Assembly (NCBI GenBank): GCA_039583695.1
Contig: JAVKSL010000012.1
Span: forward strand, 1 to 49,087
Direction of reading: 5' to 3'
DNA length: 49,087 nucleotides
DNA from: JAVKSL01 sp039583695
GTDB taxonomy: Bacteria > Actinomycetota > Acidimicrobiia > Acidimicrobiales > JAJPHD01
Made by a program: the position numbers and the translations under genes. A model generated the notes under the pieces. It saw only the letters and a program-made list of their open reading frames with translations. It searched no databases and was not told the origin of the DNA. How positions within the stretch are numbered: position 1 is the stretch's first letter; each line of letters starts with the position of its first letter. This document shows positions 46,875-49,087 of the stretch, piece after piece.

Positions 46875-47966
46875 ATGCATCTGCGGCCCCACTTCCTCAG
46901 GATCGCCACGTCCTTGGCCGGACTGGCTCTCCTGGCGACGGCCTGCGGCTCCAGCAGCTCCCCTTCCCCGAGCGCGAGCGCATCGGCACCGGCGAGCGGG
47001 AAGAGCCTGGTCTATTTCATCTTCACCGGCTACACCCCGCCGTACTTCGCCCCCATGGCCCAGGGCATCAAGGACGCCGGCAAGCACTACCCACAGCTCG
47101 ACATCAAGATCCTGTCTGCCAACGGCTCCGCCTCGGTCGAGATCTCTCAGATCAAAGAGGCGGTCGCTGCGGGAGCCAAGGGAATCATTCTGAACCCGGT
47201 GGACGAGTCGGTGACCTCGGCGGCCAAGCAGGCAATGGCCCAGGGTGTACCGGTCGTGACAGTGGACCGTGACATCAGCGATCCCACTGGACGCATAGCG
47301 TTCATCGGAGATCAGGACGTGCTTCTTGGGCAAGCCGAGGCCCGCACCTGCGTGGAGTACCTGCACACCCACAACGTCGCTCCACCCTGGCACGTGGTGG
47401 ACCTCCAGGGTACGCTCGGCTCGAGCACCGCGATCGACCGCGAGAAGGGTATTGAGGACGTGCTCAAGCCCGCCGAGCAGGCGGGAGCGGTCAAGGTGGT
47501 ACTGAACCAGTCGGCCAACTTCGACACCGGGACTGCCCAGACGCTCGTGTCGGAGTTTCTGGCGAAGACGCATGACATCCAACTGGTACTGGCGAGCAAC
47601 GACGCCATGGCTCTCGGGGCCATCAATGCTCTCAAGTCGGGAGGGCTGCAGCCTGGTAAGCAGGTATACGTCTGCGGAGCCGATGCCCAGCCCGAGAGCC
47701 TGGCTGATATCAAGACCGGGACCCAGCTGGCCACCGTCACCCACTCTCCTTACGTGGAGGCGTTCTGGGGCGTGGAGGCACTGGCCAACGATCTGTCGTA
47801 CGGCACGAAGCCGCCGACCTCGAAGTTCCCGGACGGAGCTATCTACATCCCCCAGACTGTCGTCACCGCTGCCAATGTCGCCCAGATCTCTGGCTGGGGC
47901 ACGCCGTTGACCGTGCCCCCCCTTCCATACGGCAGAGCCTCGGCTTATCCGTCGTCCGCCTCCTAG
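46875..47966 (+). CDS. Sugar-type ABC transporter substrate-binding lipoprotein
   Basis: A 363-residue periplasmic-binding protein of the ribose/LacI-like class (Peripla_BP_4). An N-terminal signal ends in the lipobox LLATAC with the acylated cysteine near residue 24, then a serine/proline-rich linker. The fold shows two lobes: YFIFTGYTPPYFAPMAQGIK and GIILNPVDESVTSAAKQA in the first, GVPVVTVDRDI and LVLASNDAMALGAINAL toward the second. The ligand is probably a monosaccharide or related polyol; which one is not evident. ATG 46875 is chosen for the ribosome site GGGGGAGG and for the signal peptide. It is followed by ATPase and permease genes. Confidence 0.9.
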   Translation: MHLRPHFLRIATSLAGLALLATACGSSSSPSPSASASAPASGKSLVYFIFTGYTPPYFAPMAQGIKDAGKHYPQLDIKILSANGSASVEISQIKEAVAAGAKGIILNPVDESVTSAAKQAMAQGVPVVTVDRDISDPTGRIAFIGDQDVLLGQAEARTCVEYLHTHNVAPPWHVVDLQGTLGSSTAIDREKGIEDVLKPAEQAGAVKVVLNQSANFDTGTAQTLVSEFLAKTHDIQLVLASNDAMALGAINALKSGGLQPGKQVYVCGADAQPESLADIKTGTQLATVTHSPYVEAFWGVEALANDLSYGTKPPTSKFPDGAIYIPQTVVTAANVAQISGWGTPLTVPPLPYGRASAYPSSAS

Positions 47967-47976
47967 GCGCTCGGGC

Positions 47977-48771
47977 GTGCCGAGCACCAGAGCCGCTGGC
48001 ACCGGGCTGGGGGTCCCCTTGCTCGGTGTGAGCCACCTGGTCAAGAGGTTCGGCCCGGTGACAGCGCTGGACGACGTCAGCTTGGATGTGTACCCCAACG
48101 ACGTGCTCGGCATAGTGGGCGACAACGGTGCCGGCAAGTCCACGTTCCTGTCTGTGCTGTCCGGCTATTACCGCCCCGACGCTGGCGAGCTGCGCGTGCG
48201 GGGCAACCCGGCGAATTTCACCAGCCCCGCGCGCACCCGTCGGAACCTTGGGATCGAGATGGTCTACCAGGACCTGGCGATGTCTCCGGACCTCAGCGTC
48301 TGGCAGAACCTCTTTCTCGGCGAGGAGCGCCTCCGTCTGGGCCTGTTCCTGGACGTCAGCACGATGAGAGCCAAGGCTATCGAGGTGCTCGGGCAGATGG
48401 GCACGAAGATCCGCCCTGACTGGCTGCTCGGGGAGCTTTCTGGTGGTGAGCGCCAGCTGGTGGCCGTGGCGAGAGGCTTGCTGTTCGACCGAGATATCCT
48501 CCTCCTCGACGAGCCGACAGCGGCGGTCTCGGCTGCCAAGGCCAACGACGTGCTCGATACGATCCGGGCCGTGCACGGCCGGGGAAAGACGGTCATCCTC
48601 ATCAGCCATCGCTTGGAGGACATACTGGCTGTTTGCACCCGGGTGGCGGTGTTCGTCACCGGCCAGGTGCGCTACGTGGTGGACAGGGAGGATCTCGACC
48701 TGGCCGAGCTCATCCATATGATGTTCGGCGAGCGCGCCGGGCGGGGCGACGGCGTTTCGCAGCGATCATGA
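47977..48771 (+). CDS. ABC transporter ATPase, single-domain sugar type
   Basis: A 264-residue ATPase with P-loop GDNGAGKST (48-56), signature LSGGERQLVAVARG (near 153), Walker B ILLLDEPTAA (near 174) and the switch histidine in ILISHRLEDI. It resembles RbsA/XylG-type proteins but has one ABC domain instead of two, as in FrcA-like transporters. GTG 47977 lies 11 bases after the binding-protein stop. The stop overlaps the permease ATG (48768-48771). Confidence 0.92.
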   Translation: MPSTRAAGTGLGVPLLGVSHLVKRFGPVTALDDVSLDVYPNDVLGIVGDNGAGKSTFLSVLSGYYRPDAGELRVRGNPANFTSPARTRRNLGIEMVYQDLAMSPDLSVWQNLFLGEERLRLGLFLDVSTMRAKAIEVLGQMGTKIRPDWLLGELSGGERQLVAVARGLLFDRDILLLDEPTAAVSAAKANDVLDTIRAVHGRGKTVILISHRLEDILAVCTRVAVFVTGQVRYVVDREDLDLAELIHMMFGERAGRGDGVSQRS

Positions 48772-49087
48772 CCGGCTTGACGCCGACCCGCACCCCGTTC
48801 GACCTCCGGCGAGTCGTCGGCCGCGAAGGCAGCGTTCGCCGACCCGCCCTTTTCCTCATAGTTGCCGGGGTCATCGCCACCCTCGTCACCCCCACGTTCA
48901 TTCGTGCGAGCAACCTTAACGAGCTGCTTATCAGCTCCAGCTTCCTCGTCGTGCTGGCGGTGGGTGAGGCCTTCGTCATCCTGGTCGGGTCCATAGACCT
49001 CGGGGTGGAAAGCCTCCTGGCCAGCTTCGGCATGGTGGCGGGCTGGCTGACGGTGTTCCATCGGATCCCTGCCGGGCCGGCCCTGCT
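48768..49087 (+). CDS. ABC sugar permease (RbsC-like), 5' part only
   Basis: The first 106 codons of a permease cut by the window end. ATG 48768 overlaps the ATPase stop. Two membrane segments are visible: ALFLIVAGVIATLVTPTF (about 26-43) and a second region FLVVLAVGEAFVILVGSIDL, which holds the conserved SIDLGVES loop of BPD_transp_2 permeases. It completes a three-gene importer. Confidence 0.88.
   Translation, partial: MTGLTPTRTPFDLRRVVGREGSVRRPALFLIVAGVIATLVTPTFIRASNLNELLISSSFLVVLAVGEAFVILVGSIDLGVESLLASFGMVAGWLTVFHRIPAGPAL

Noticed and set aside
46791..48143. Long minus-strand frame running opposite the ABC transporter genes
   Set aside because: Only the last ~20 codons (primase stub) are meaningful; the rest is antisense to the binding-protein and ATPase genes.

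Overview
The window is about 49 kb of G+C-rich DNA with actinobacterial hallmarks: GTG and TTG starts, ATGA/GTGA stop-start overlaps, probable leaderless cargo genes and an SCO6880-type conjugation gene set. I cannot name genus or species. Most of the window is a mosaic integrative and conjugative element (ICE), with restriction/defence genes around and inside it.

Layout. (1) 295-7261: a restriction cluster, with two overlapping N6-adenine methyltransferase genes, a GIY-YIG/T5orf172-helicase fusion, and a convergent single-chain GmrSD-type (DUF262-DUF1524) enzyme. (2) 7720-7766: a 3' tRNA-Ile-like remnant (attachment-site scar), followed by a tightly overlapping int-xis-primase block read right to left (7846-11472). 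(3) 11512-24158: the leftward conjugation operon: DUF4913-like protein, VirD4/TraG coupling ATPase, ArdC-type metallopeptidase, an unrelated insert, VirB4 ATPase, SCO6880-like protein, TrbL/VirB6-like channel, VirB8/TcpC-like protein, a 39-residue membrane protein, a VirB2-like protein, an NlpC/P60 hydrolase and a leading unknown gene. (4) 24159-24303: a divergent control region and an XRE-family regulator. (5) 26338-33450: cargo, led by a coupled three-gene cassette (TIGR02391-like, DUF4238, HNH-like) that is my best candidate for an undescribed defence system, then unknown genes, a SnoaL-like protein and a HAD hydrolase. (6) 33589-39297: accessory genes, the MobF relaxase-helicase TraA and a coupled partner. 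(7) 39298-40440: debris of IS21 and IS30 elements. (8) 40449-42682: unknown genes. (9) 42865-43101: a tRNA-Ala 3' core flanked by short direct repeats, resembling a complete attP. (10) 43249-46790: an Mrr-like nuclease, an A+T-richer orphan gene that abuts a broken integrase, and a scar of a second element of the same family (an in-frame xis-int fusion followed by a primase stub). (11) 46875-49087: a sugar-type ABC transporter (binding protein, ATPase, start of permease), probably chromosomal.

How it works together: int, xis and primase would excise and possibly replicate the element. TraA would nick and unwind it, the coupling protein would pass it to the VirB4-driven channel, and the P60 hydrolase would open the wall. 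ArdC would shield incoming DNA from restriction, while the cargo and flanking genes defend the host or the element's niche. Two tRNA-anchored modules with the same order (tRNA 3' end, int, xis, primase) lie in tandem. The second is decayed, so this is a hotspot where related elements stacked and recombined. No rRNA, complete tRNA or CRISPR array was seen.
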